Positions 27,613 through 35,128 of a stretch of 64,000 nt of DNA are shown one piece after another (the stretch's first letter is position 1; every line of letters starts with the position of its first letter). Position numbers and translations under genes: made by a program. Below the pieces are notes generated by a model. That model was not told where the DNA came from, ran no database searches, and was given only the letters and a program-made list of their open reading frames with translations. This DNA is from an uncultured Spirochaetaceae bacterium. Its GTDB lineage: Bacteria > Spirochaetota > Spirochaetia > Sphaerochaetales > Sphaerochaetaceae. The stretch covers positions 90,989-154,988 of the forward strand of contig OMYY01000001.1 in NCBI GenBank assembly GCA_900315435.1, given 5' to 3'.

Positions 27613-28623
27613 TTACTTGTTGGCGAGATAGGAAATGCGATGAAGAGGCCAGAAGCGGAAAAGCACCCTGCCGTTCACGTTCTTCTGCCAGACGGGACCG
27701 AAATAACGGCCGTCCCTGCTGTCATCGCGGTTGTCGCCAAGGGGCAGCACCTGGTCCCTGCCGACGTAGATGCCGTTGGCATATTTGGCATAGGCGCTAC
27801 GGGCCTCGCTGTCGGCGGGATTCAGGAGGGCCATGGCCCTGGTCCGGGATTCCTCGAACTGATAGAAGTCGTCCGGGTAGTCCTTTCCCGCCATTGTCGA
27901 CTGGTAAGCGTTCTTGATGTACTGGGGAGCCAGGTTGATATCCAGGCCGCTGTCACGATATCCGGCCAAAGTCCCCCATGCCTTGATGCCTGGGTATGCC
28001 GCGGAGTCAACCGAGCGATGCGGCGCAGTGGACAGTCCGGCGTCAGCACGGAATGCTTCTTCTGCCTCGTAGGTGGAGGACCCGGCCTTGCGGATGCTCA
28101 CGTTTCCCTCGTCGAAACGAACCACTTCTCCCGGAAAGCCGACCGCACGCTTGACGAGCAGGCGCTCGGCAGGGGATCCGTCCTCGTTGCGGTCGATGTT
28201 CACCAAGGTGAAGGTTCCACTATAGATGAACTGGGACAAGACGTTGAAGACAACCCCCTTGTTGGGGTATTCCGGGTTGTAGAAGGTGATGATGTTGTCG
28301 CGGTGGACCTTGCGGTTGTCGGTGAATATTTTCTTTCCTGCCGAGTACAGTTCGGTTCCATAACTGTTTTTCCCGACAAAGACCCGGTCTCCGATTTCCA
28401 GCGTATGGACCATGGAGGGGGACGGAATGACAAACAGCTGGAACAGATACTGGTTGATCAGGATGACGACGATGATGGCGAAAAGCAAGGCGTCAATCCA
28501 GCCCCAGAGCTCGCCGAGGAACGTCCTGGGCTTCCTGTTGTCGGCCTCCCATTGCTTGACCGCCTTGCGGTGAGTCAGGAAGGCTTCCGTGCGCCTCTCT
28601 ATGAAAGAAAGGAAATGTTCCAT
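27613..28623 (-). CDS. lepB: Signal peptidase I
   Basis: Inner-membrane serine-lysine protease that removes signal peptides. The 336-residue protein has one N-terminal membrane segment (about residues 43-63), catalytic S70 in VIPSPSMVHTLEIGD, catalytic K158 in RLLVKRAVGFPGE and the box E motif LGDNRDDSRDGRYFGPV near residue 300. A long insertion of about 130 residues separates boxes D and E. ATG 28623 was preferred over the upstream frame extension because a promoter at 28631-28659 begins transcription right at it. There is no Shine-Dalgarno sequence. hemW follows directly. Confidence 0.94.
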   Translation of the reverse strand: MEHFLSFIERRTEAFLTHRKAVKQWEADNRKPRTFLGELWGWIDALLFAIIVVILINQYLFQLFVIPSPSMVHTLEIGDRVFVGKNSYGTELYSAGKKIFTDNRKVHRDNIITFYNPEYPNKGVVFNVLSQFIYSGTFTLVNIDRNEDGSPAERLLVKRAVGFPGEVVRFDEGNVSIRKAGSSTYEAEEAFRADAGLSTAPHRSVDSAAYPGIKAWGTLAGYRDSGLDINLAPQYIKNAYQSTMAGKDYPDDFYQFEESRTRAMALLNPADSEARSAYAKYANGIYVGRDQVLPLGDNRDDSRDGRYFGPVWQKNVNGRVLFRFWPLHRISYLANK

Positions 28624-28630
28624 ACCGACC

Positions 28631-28659
28631 AAGCTACCACAACAGCGCGCAGTTGACAA
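28631..28659 (-). promoter_or_regulatory. Candidate lepB promoter, overlapping the divergent one
   Basis: TTGTCA (28654-28659), a 17-base spacer and TAGCTT (28631-28636, weak). Seven bases then lead to ATG 28623. Its -35 shares bases with the -35 of the plus-strand gene. Confidence 0.4.
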
Positions 28660-28681
28660 GTTACAACACAGAAAGTACCTT
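28653..28681 (+). promoter_or_regulatory. Candidate promoter of the PEGA/SUMF1 gene and smpB
   Basis: Perfect TTGACA (28653-28658), a 17-base spacer and a poor -10 TACCTT (28676-28681), ten bases before ATG 28692. The -35 overlaps that of lepB on the other strand. Confidence 0.4.
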
Positions 28682-28691
28682 GAATGGGAAT

Positions 28692-30068
28692 ATGAAAAAG
28701 CACCGTGAACTTCCAGAGGTGGAGCCTGTGCGTCTCAAACCGGTATTTGGGATTCGTCCAGGTGTCTATCTTCTTGTTTTGTATACAATAATCATAGTTT
28801 TGTGCATCTTTCTTGTCTGCTTCCTTCCCGGAATCGTCAAAGGGGGCCGGTTCGTCCATTTCTCCCTTCCTGTCAGCGATGCGGGGCTGGAGATTGATGG
28901 CGTCTATCAAGGCGCCGCCGATTACCAGTACTTTGTTCCCAGCGGGACGCATACTGTCAAAGTCTCCAAAGCGGACCAGACACTTTCCGAACAAAGGATC
29001 TCGGTTGACCATCCCCTTTTCCTGACCTGGCTGATCCATTACCATCAGGACGCATCCATTGCCCTTGGCAAGGTAAGCGACCAAGCCAAGCAGGCGGTCC
29101 TCAGGTTCGACTTGCAGGAAATCGCCCGGTACAGCACGGTCAAGGACTACGACCTGGTTACCGTCTACCCTCCCCTGTATGCCAATCTTGTCAGGGACAT
29201 GCAGGCGCTGGGAATCGACGACAGCGACGCGCTTGATCTCGCCGCCCAGTTTATCGGCTCCAAGGAGATGTTGGACGAGGCGGGTTCCCTGCATGTCTCT
29301 TCCCCGCTCTTCCAGGCAGCGCTTGATGCGGCAAGAGCCGGGGACGGACAGGTTGGGCTTCGTGCCAGCAATATCGATATCACCGGCAAGAGAACCTCGC
29401 TCGACGCAGGCCTGTTCACCCAGGCCGGTATCTCCTACCCGGATGCCACCTTCGTCATGGGCGACCGGTCGACCGACAAGAGCAGTGCCGGCATCCAGGT
29501 GACCACCGGACCATTCACCATCGCCACGACGCCGGTGACCCAGTACCAATGGGCGCTTTTCATGCAGGCGCATCCGGAATGGTCAAAGAGCGCGGTGCAT
29601 GATGACGCCTACCTTGCCGGCGAGGATCCCTCTGTCCTTGTTCCCACAAGCACGGCGGTGACAGGGGTGAGCGCCAAAGCGGCCGACGCCTTCTGCGCCT
29701 GGCTTTCCGAGGAAACCGGCAAACTGGTATTTCTTCCCAGCGAAGCGCAGTGGTCCCTCGCAGCCATGGCAAGCAGGAGCCGTGCCAGCCAGAAGAGTCT
29801 GGAATATGTGGATGATGGCAGCGATACCGCTACCGGCATGTTGGGAACCATCTGGCAGATAACCTCCACTCCCTACATTCCCCTTGCCAGACTGACCGAT
29901 TACGCGAAGGTCCAGGCCTTAGCGGAACGTTACCAGGTTTCCAACGACAGGGTGGTCAAGGGTGGATTGATGGCGGGCAAACAGAGCAGCCGCAATACGG
30001 TGGGCGCCATTCGCGTGGATGATGCGAGCGAGCTGGTCGGGTTCCGCATCGCTTGGATGGATAACTAA
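28692..30068 (+). CDS. Membrane protein with PEGA domain and formylglycine-generating-enzyme-like (SUMF1) domain
   Basis: The 458-residue protein has a short cytoplasmic tail, one membrane segment (about residues 24-48) and a PEGA-like domain (LEIDGVYQGAADYQYFVPSG and HTVKVSK, about 60-95). A central alpha-helical region follows, then a C-terminal SUMF1/FGE-sulfatase-like domain (FVMGDRSTDKSS, FTIATTPVTQYQWALFMQ, AFCAWLSEETGKLVFLPSEAQW, VGFRIAW). FGE-fold domains of this type often bind or scaffold and do not make formylglycine. I see no catalytic cysteine pair, so a structural or ligand-binding role is more likely. It is followed without a gap by smpB. The true function is unknown. Confidence 0.7.
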   Translation: MKKHRELPEVEPVRLKPVFGIRPGVYLLVLYTIIIVLCIFLVCFLPGIVKGGRFVHFSLPVSDAGLEIDGVYQGAADYQYFVPSGTHTVKVSKADQTLSEQRISVDHPLFLTWLIHYHQDASIALGKVSDQAKQAVLRFDLQEIARYSTVKDYDLVTVYPPLYANLVRDMQALGIDDSDALDLAAQFIGSKEMLDEAGSLHVSSPLFQAALDAARAGDGQVGLRASNIDITGKRTSLDAGLFTQAGISYPDATFVMGDRSTDKSSAGIQVTTGPFTIATTPVTQYQWALFMQAHPEWSKSAVHDDAYLAGEDPSVLVPTSTAVTGVSAKAADAFCAWLSEETGKLVFLPSEAQWSLAAMASRSRASQKSLEYVDDGSDTATGMLGTIWQITSTPYIPLARLTDYAKVQALAERYQVSNDRVVKGGLMAGKQSSRNTVGAIRVDDASELVGFRIAWMDN

Positions 30069-30545
30069 ATGGGTAAGATCGACAAGACAGCGTTCAAGCT
30101 GATACAGAAGAACAAGAAGGCTTTCTTCAACTACGAGATCATCGAGGACCTGGAATGCGGCATCTCCCTGGCCGGCACCGAGGTCAAGTCAATCCGACAG
30201 GGAAAAGTCTCCTTCGGTGACAGCTATATCACGGTGGATGACAAGGGGCTGCTGCTGGTCGGCCTGACGATCCAGCCCTACACCTTCGGCAACCTGTACA
30301 ACCATGATCCGAAGCGCAACCGCAGACTGCTTGCCCACAAGATGGAAATCAAGCATCTGAGACGCAAGGTCGATGAACGGGGTTTCACTTTGGTTCCGAC
30401 CGAGATCTATCTGCGCGGCAACCTGGTCAAGCTGAAGGTCGCCCTCTGCCGTGGCAAGAACGTGCACGACAAGAAGGAGACGATCAAGGAGCGGGACCAG
30501 AACCGCGCCATGCGTCGCGAACTGAAGGAACTGCAATATCGCTAG
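30069..30545 (+). CDS. smpB: SsrA-binding protein SmpB
   Basis: Binds tmRNA and delivers it to stalled ribosomes in trans-translation. The 158-residue product has the family features NKKAFFNYEIIEDLECGISLAGTEVKSIRQGKVSF, the AYIxI-type stretch replaced by DSYITVDD, HDPKRNRRLLAHKMEI and a basic C-terminal tail (NVHDKKETIKERDQNRAMRR) that enters the decoding site. The ATG comes directly after the upstream stop codon. The tmRNA gene itself is 5 kb away at 35129-35504. Confidence 0.97.
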   Translation: MGKIDKTAFKLIQKNKKAFFNYEIIEDLECGISLAGTEVKSIRQGKVSFGDSYITVDDKGLLLVGLTIQPYTFGNLYNHDPKRNRRLLAHKMEIKHLRRKVDERGFTLVPTEIYLRGNLVKLKVALCRGKNVHDKKETIKERDQNRAMRRELKELQYR

Positions 30546-30554
30546 AGGAAATGG

Positions 30555-30576
30555 CCCCTCCACGACGGCGGAGGGG
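30555..30576 (+). terminator. GC-rich hairpin after smpB
   Basis: CCCCTCC (30555-30561) pairs with GGAGGGG (30570-30576) ten bases after the smpB stop. There is no clear U tract, only GTTCCC. A second small hairpin (GCCGACT/AGTCGGC) lies at 30596-30610 across the stop of the convergent gene. Probably a transcription end for both, but weak. Confidence 0.4.
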
Positions 30577-30601
30577 GTTCCCGTAGGGACGTGACGCCGA
30601 C

Positions 30602-32356
30602 TCAGTCGGCGAACAGTTCCTTGATCTCGAAGCGCTTCACCTTTGCCGTGGTGGTCAACGGCAAAGGCTTGTAGGTTACGGTCACGCGGGTGATTTTCTG
30701 GTAGGAATGGAGTTCCTTGTTCACATCTTCCACCAGCGCTTCCATCCGCTTCTGTATCAGACCCTGATAATCGTCCGGGTGTTCCTTCTGCATCTTTTCG
30801 GTGTATTTCGGCTCTGGGTAGATGACCGCCCTGACTCCTTCGGTCTTCAGCGCCTTGTCGACCGTGTAGCCGATGATGGCGATGATGCCGATCTCGTCAA
30901 AGAGCTGGAACTTGTCCTCGATTTCCTCGGGAAACACGTTTTTGCCACCTTCGGTGACGATGATCGAGCGCTCGCGTCCGGTAATCGTGAAGAAGTTGTT
31001 GGCGTCCAGATGCCCGACGTCACCCGTATTCAGCCAGCCGTCTTCGGTAAGGACCTCCTTGGTTGCCTCGGGGTTCTTGTAGTAGCCCTGCATGACGTTC
31101 GGTCCCTTGATGTACATGACGCCATTGCCGTTTTCGTCTGGATTGACAATCTTGATCTCCTCTTGGGGAAAGATGGTTCCGACAGCGTCATACTTGTAGT
31201 GCCACGGCGGGTTCAGGTTGGTGATCGGGCTGGCCTCGGTCAGGCCGTATCCTTCCACGAAGTCGATGCCCATCTGGTTCCAGAGGCGGTAGGTGCTTTC
31301 CGGCAACGGCCCCGCACCGCAGATGCAGATGCGGTTGGTGTCCATGGACACCTGGGCGAGGATGCCCTTGAACAGGTGCTTGCCGATATTGATTCCTGTC
31401 AGTTTCTTGAATGCGCCAGAGAAGGTCATCAACCCGCGTACGACAGCGTAGACGACGATTCCCTTCTTCCGAATGCCCTCCATCAACGCCTTGATCATTT
31501 TGTTGTAGAGCATTGGCACGGCGAGCAGCATGGTCACCTTCCCTTCCTTCAGTTCCTTCAGCATCTGGGTGACGGCAAGACGCTTGCCGAAGACCGCCGA
31601 CGCACCAACGGAAAGAGTCTCCATCAGCACGGCTGTCATGGTGTAGGCATGGTGGATGGGAAGGATGACGTAGAACACGTCGCTTTCGTACAGTGGCATG
31701 TAGTAGGTCACAAGGAAGGTGTCGCTGGTGATGTTGCGATGGCTGAGCATGACCCCTTTGGGCGTACCGGTGGTGCCGCTCGTGAAAAGGATTGCGGCAG
31801 TGTCGTATTCGTTCGCATGATAGCGGGGCACATCCTCTTCCTCCACCAGGTCAAAGAGGTAGGTGTAATCAGGGTCACCCTGTTCCAAGGAGAATTTGCC
31901 CTTCAGGCCGACAGAGCCATCGGCATCGATATTCCGTATCCGGTCCCTGTCGATGAACAGATAGGTCGCTTCAGCGAATTTGAGCAGCCGCTCCATGTCG
32001 TTGTCATGCAGTCCGAAATCCAAGGGGACGACAATCGCCCCACTTTTCAGGATTGCCAGGTAGGCAATCGCCCATTGGGGACTGTTTTTCCCGCTGACAG
32101 CAATCTTGTCACCTTTCCGGATGCCGCATCGTTTCACCAGATAATTGCTGACCTTGCGGACTTTTTCCTGTACCTCCGCATACGTATAGTGTTCCCGCTC
32201 TGGAAAAATCGAGGTGAAACAGGCGTTGCCAGGAAATCTTTTGCATGAGAGCTCGAACATTTCCACAACTGTGGGCCACTCTCCTGAGAAAGCTTTTCCG
32301 CGATACTCGTCAAGGGGCGCCAACGGGTTTCCCTTGATAAAAGGATATGCAGGCAT
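30602..32356 (-). CDS. AMP-dependent acyl-CoA synthetase (long-chain fatty acid-CoA ligase type)
   Basis: ANL-superfamily adenylate-forming enzyme. The 584-residue product has AILFTSGTTGTPKGVMLSH (P-loop-like A3 motif), the A5 motif VEGYGLTEASP, the hinge region WLNTGDVGHLDANNFFTITGR and the catalytic lysine motif TTTAKVKRFEI near the C-terminus. It lacks a signal peptide. Best guess is a fatty acyl-CoA synthetase, but other carboxylic acids cannot be excluded. It stands alone: its neighbours are convergent smpB and the A+T-rich island. Its leader carries a perfect inverted repeat and its promoter carries a shared palindrome. GAGAGGA precedes the ATG. Confidence 0.88.
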   Translation of the reverse strand: MPAYPFIKGNPLAPLDEYRGKAFSGEWPTVVEMFELSCKRFPGNACFTSIFPEREHYTYAEVQEKVRKVSNYLVKRCGIRKGDKIAVSGKNSPQWAIAYLAILKSGAIVVPLDFGLHDNDMERLLKFAEATYLFIDRDRIRNIDADGSVGLKGKFSLEQGDPDYTYLFDLVEEEDVPRYHANEYDTAAILFTSGTTGTPKGVMLSHRNITSDTFLVTYYMPLYESDVFYVILPIHHAYTMTAVLMETLSVGASAVFGKRLAVTQMLKELKEGKVTMLLAVPMLYNKMIKALMEGIRKKGIVVYAVVRGLMTFSGAFKKLTGINIGKHLFKGILAQVSMDTNRICICGAGPLPESTYRLWNQMGIDFVEGYGLTEASPITNLNPPWHYKYDAVGTIFPQEEIKIVNPDENGNGVMYIKGPNVMQGYYKNPEATKEVLTEDGWLNTGDVGHLDANNFFTITGRERSIIVTEGGKNVFPEEIEDKFQLFDEIGIIAIIGYTVDKALKTEGVRAVIYPEPKYTEKMQKEHPDDYQGLIQKRMEALVEDVNKELHSYQKITRVTVTYKPLPLTTTAKVKRFEIKELFAD

Positions 32357-32381
32357 TGGGTTCCTCTCCCTTTTCTTGCAA

Positions 32382-32398
32382 TCCGACTAAAAGTCGGA
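32382..32398. promoter_or_regulatory. Perfect 17-base inverted repeat in the acyl-CoA synthetase leader
   Basis: TCCGACT and AGTCGGA around a 3-base centre, 25 bases upstream of ATG 32356 and downstream of the candidate promoter. It could be a regulator operator or an RNA hairpin. No U tract follows on the minus strand. Confidence 0.5.
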
Positions 32399-32417
32399 CA
32401 TGTGTTACAAAAATTGG

Positions 32418-32445
32418 TTTATGACACTTATACAAGTAATGTCAA
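32418..32445 (-). promoter_or_regulatory. Candidate promoter of the acyl-CoA synthetase with embedded palindrome
   Basis: TTGACA (32440-32445), a 16-base spacer and CATAAA (32418-32423). The spacer contains direct repeat copy 1 and lies inside the imperfect palindrome TGACA...TGTCA at 32422-32444, so a protein bound there would cover the promoter. Confidence 0.45.
32428..32439 (+). repeat. Direct repeat copy 1 of TTATACAAGTAA
   Basis: Twelve bases identical to 32817-32828, 389 bases apart. Here it forms the centre of TGACA-C-TTA / TAA-TGTCA. Confidence 0.7.
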
Positions 32446-32809
32446 TAAGTATTATGATTTTATTTATTTACTTTATATATAAGATGATATATTTTATTTT
32501 AAATAAAAAATTATTTTTTACATTTATACATAAGAATAAATCTTAATCAACTAAACAGAAATCAAATTTTTTGTATAAATAATAATACAAATGCATAGAA
32601 ATCTAGTGCATAAATTTTTCAAATAATCAAACTATGAGTTCGTTATAAAAATTGAAATGATTATATATTTCTATAAAATTAGAGAAATTATAAATCAAAC
32701 AATCAAGAAAATAGTATTGCAATTTTCATGCATATAAATTTCAAAAAATTCATATGCATTTATAATGCTATTTATTTGCATATCAATATAGTGCACAAAT
32801 ATTTTTTAG

Positions 32810-32830
32810 ACTTACTTTATACAAGTAAGT
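32810..32830 (+). repeat. Direct repeat copy 2 inside a perfect 8-bp-arm palindrome
   Basis: Arms ACTTACTT and AAGTAAGT are perfect inverted repeats around a 5-base centre (TATAC). The 12-base repeat lies at 32817-32828. The size (8-bp arms, 5-base spacer) resembles a core site for a tyrosine recombinase, but could equally be an operator since it ends 3 bases before the -35 of the recombinase promoter. Confidence 0.65.
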
Positions 32831-32832
32831 AC

Positions 32833-32861
32833 TTGCAAATACTGCAAAAACAAGTTATTAT
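32833..32861 (+). promoter_or_regulatory. Candidate promoter of the tyrosine recombinase
   Basis: TTGCAA (32833-32838), a 17-base spacer and TATTAT (32856-32861). The leader would be about 110 bases and contains three TTGCAC direct repeats at 32916, 32925 and 32937. Confidence 0.5.
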
Positions 32862-32977
32862 CTTTATATAAATAAAAATAAATAGCATTTTTCGTACAAT
32901 TTCTCATCTAGTTGTTTGCACTGATTGCACAAACAATTGCACATAGAGAACAAGAATCTTCTGAAGAGGTGTCGGGC

Positions 32978-34210
32978 ATGGCGCAAGCATCGTTCACATT
33001 ATGCAGGGTCCCCCATGGGGAGCGCATGTATTGGTACGCCCTGTTCAGGGATCCGAAGACCGGCAAACGTACCAACAAGAAGAGCGTGGAAGTATTGAAG
33101 AAACGGCTCGGAGACTACTCCCCCGCACCGGTCACCAGGCGAAGCGAGGCAGAGGCAATCTGCGTGCAGGCGCTTGAGCAGGATATGGTCTTTCGGAAGA
33201 AGGACGCTTTGCGTTCCACGAAAGAACTAGGAGCCTATCTTTCCCACTTCTTCGATTGGGAAACGAGTCCCTACATCCAAAGAAGATTGCTGCTTGACCC
33301 GCAAGGCATCTCGAAAGACTACATGCACACCAGAAAGAATCTCGTCGATACGCATGTAGTGCCGCTTCTGGAGAAAGGCGCGCTTTTGAGCGATGTCTCC
33401 TTGAGGCAGCTTGAGGATTTGCAATTCAGGCTGGTGAAAGAGACTAGCCTTTCCAAAGGGACGGTCAATATGGCGATGCAGGCGGTGGTGATGGCGCTGA
33501 AGGAAGCACAGCGGCGTGGAGACATTCCCGCCACCACCATGCTGGCCATCGCCCCAATCAAGGCGCAACCCCGGGTACGTGGCATCATGACGGATGAAGA
33601 GACCTCTTCCTACCTTGCATACGCGAAGAACCAAGACAATCCACGCCTCTATCTGTCCGCAGCGCTTGCGTTGTTCACCGGTATGCGCAGCGGCGAGCTA
33701 CGGGCGTTGACCACCGGACAAATCAAACCGGGATTGATCGTGGTCGACCGTGCCTACGCCGACCAGCAAGGAACGAAGTGCCCGAAGGGAAAGAAAACCC
33801 GTGTCGTGCCTTGTCCGCAGTTCCTCTGTGACCAGTTGCTTGCGTTTGCCCACACGAATCCGTATCGATGCAAAGAAACACTTGTGTTCTGGAGCCAGAA
33901 GAGCGGAGGACATGTATCCTCGCACTATTTCTGCCAGATTTTCCATTCCTGCCTTGCAGGGAGTGGTATCCTCACGTCAGAAGAAATCGAACGCCGGTAC
34001 ATCACCTTTCACTCGTTCCGGCACATGGCAAACACCCTGCTTCGTGGCTCAGTGGACGAGTATGTCCTCCGCCTGACCATCGGCCACTCCAGCGAGCAAC
34101 TCTCCGATATCTACACCCACCTGTCCGAAAAGGCTTTCAACAGCGTCCAGGCGGCACAGCGGGCAAATATCCTGCCGTTGCTCCAGAAGGCAGGTCAAGA
34201 TGGCGCATGA
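32978..34210 (+). CDS. Tyrosine recombinase / phage-type integrase
   Basis: The 410-residue protein has an N-terminal arm-binding-like segment, a SAM-like core-binding domain (about residues 80-185) and a C-terminal catalytic domain. All expected catalytic residues are present: R237 in LFTGMRSGE, a lysine in the PKGKKTR turn near 270-274, H345 and R348 in HSFRHMAN, H370 in IGHSS and nucleophile Y379 in DIYTHL. It therefore looks active. The G+C content matches the chromosome, unlike the island in front. The ATG at 32978 has AGAGGTG upstream. No other phage, transposon or excisionase gene is adjacent. It is convergent with tcdA. Confidence 0.9.
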   Translation: MAQASFTLCRVPHGERMYWYALFRDPKTGKRTNKKSVEVLKKRLGDYSPAPVTRRSEAEAICVQALEQDMVFRKKDALRSTKELGAYLSHFFDWETSPYIQRRLLLDPQGISKDYMHTRKNLVDTHVVPLLEKGALLSDVSLRQLEDLQFRLVKETSLSKGTVNMAMQAVVMALKEAQRRGDIPATTMLAIAPIKAQPRVRGIMTDEETSSYLAYAKNQDNPRLYLSAALALFTGMRSGELRALTTGQIKPGLIVVDRAYADQQGTKCPKGKKTRVVPCPQFLCDQLLAFAHTNPYRCKETLVFWSQKSGGHVSSHYFCQIFHSCLAGSGILTSEEIERRYITFHSFRHMANTLLRGSVDEYVLRLTIGHSSEQLSDIYTHLSEKAFNSVQAAQRANILPLLQKAGQDGA

Positions 34211-34234
34211 CGCAGGCATACGGCCTGCATGGAA

Positions 34235-35026
34235 TCACTGAACGGATTTCCCCGGTTTTTGCTCCACTGGTTTCTTGCAGAGGTCTTTCACCACTTCTCC
34301 TGCGATGATCAAGCCCGCGACGGAGGGAACGAAGGCGACGCTTCCCGGGATGTCACGTCGATCGGTGCACTTGTGGGTGGAACCTGGAGGACAGACACAG
34401 TGGTAACGGCAACTGACTGCCATATCCTCGATAGGCCTGGTGGGCGGCTCGGTGGAATAGAGGACCTTCAAGTGCTTGACTTGCCGCTTGCGTAGCTCGC
34501 GCCGCATCACCCTTGCCAGCGGGCAGACGCTGGTCTTGTAAATGTCGGCAATCCGGAACTGGGTGGGATCGAGCTTGTCCCCAGCCCCCATGCAACTGAT
34601 GATCGGGACGCCGCAGCGCTGGGCCTCCATGATGATCTGAAGCTTCGCGGTGACGGTATCGACCGCGTCAACCACATAGTCGTACTCGCTGAAATCAAAC
34701 TCGCCGGCGTTCTGGGGAAGGTAGAAACATTTGCGGATCTCCACATTGGCATGCGGGTTGATGTCCAGAATCCTCTGTGCCATCACTTCCGCCTTGTACT
34801 TGCCCACCGTGGAGACCAATGCGACCACCTGGCGGTTGATGTTGGTCAGGCAGACTTTGTCGTCGTCAACCAGCACGAAGGAACCGACACCGGTCCGTGC
34901 CAACGCGTCGGCACAGTAGCCGCCGACTCCCCCGATGCCGAAGATGGCGACCTTCGACTGATGCAGCTTCTCCATATTCTCGGCGCCAAGCAGCAGTTGG
35001 CTGCGTGAAAACTGATTCAATGCCAT
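34235..35026 (-). CDS. tcdA: tRNA threonylcarbamoyladenosine dehydratase (TcdA/CsdL family)
   Basis: E1-like ATP-dependent enzyme that cyclises t6A37 in tRNA. The 263-residue protein has the ThiF/MoeB nucleotide loop VAIFGIGGVGGYCADALARTGVG, VDDDKVCLTNINRQ, a catalytic-region stretch DYVVDAVDTVTAK and the TcdA-specific CRYHCVCPPGSTHKCTDRRDIPGS. It stands between the recombinase and the tmRNA gene, transcribed in the same direction as tmRNA but separated from it by a terminator. Confidence 0.9.
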   Translation of the reverse strand: MALNQFSRSQLLLGAENMEKLHQSKVAIFGIGGVGGYCADALARTGVGSFVLVDDDKVCLTNINRQVVALVSTVGKYKAEVMAQRILDINPHANVEIRKCFYLPQNAGEFDFSEYDYVVDAVDTVTAKLQIIMEAQRCGVPIISCMGAGDKLDPTQFRIADIYKTSVCPLARVMRRELRKRQVKHLKVLYSTEPPTRPIEDMAVSCRYHCVCPPGSTHKCTDRRDIPGSVAFVPSVAGLIIAGEVVKDLCKKPVEQKPGKSVQ

Positions 35027-35084
35027 GGTATTTCCCTATTGTCCCCTATCCTATCAGACACGGCCCCGCACGGATACTGCAGAA

Positions 35085-35122
35085 GACACAAAATGGCACC
35101 TGAACCGATTGCTTCAGGTGCC
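35085..35122 (-). terminator. Intrinsic terminator of the tmRNA gene
   Basis: A perfect 10-bp stem (GGCACCTGAA with TTCAGGTGCC, arms 35095-35104 and 35113-35122) is followed on the minus strand by ATTTTGTGTCTT, starting seven bases after the mature tmRNA 3' end. Confidence 0.85.
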
Positions 35123-35128
35123 GTGCAT

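Larger units (their letters stand above)
32400..32910. other. Extremely A+T-rich island without genes
   Basis: About 510 bases at roughly 15-20 percent G+C by eye, in a window otherwise in the mid-50s. The change is abrupt on both sides. No open frame of any length or RNA gene is visible. It holds two copies of the 12-base direct repeat TTATACAAGTAA (32428-32439 and 32817-32828), each inside a larger palindrome, and several imperfect palindromes bounded by TGCA (32592-32610, 32729-32758, 32777-32795). It also has a perfect GCATT/AATGC hairpin at 32756-32768. It separates the acyl-CoA synthetase gene from a tyrosine recombinase. Candidate roles are recombination site region, silenced regulatory DNA or remnant of foreign DNA. 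Confidence 0.85.

Noticed and set aside
32400..32910. A+T-rich island as a replication origin
   Set aside because: No dnaA, dnaN or other origin gene is adjacent, and no convincing cluster of TTATCCACA-type DnaA boxes is present. TTATACAAG is only a partial match.
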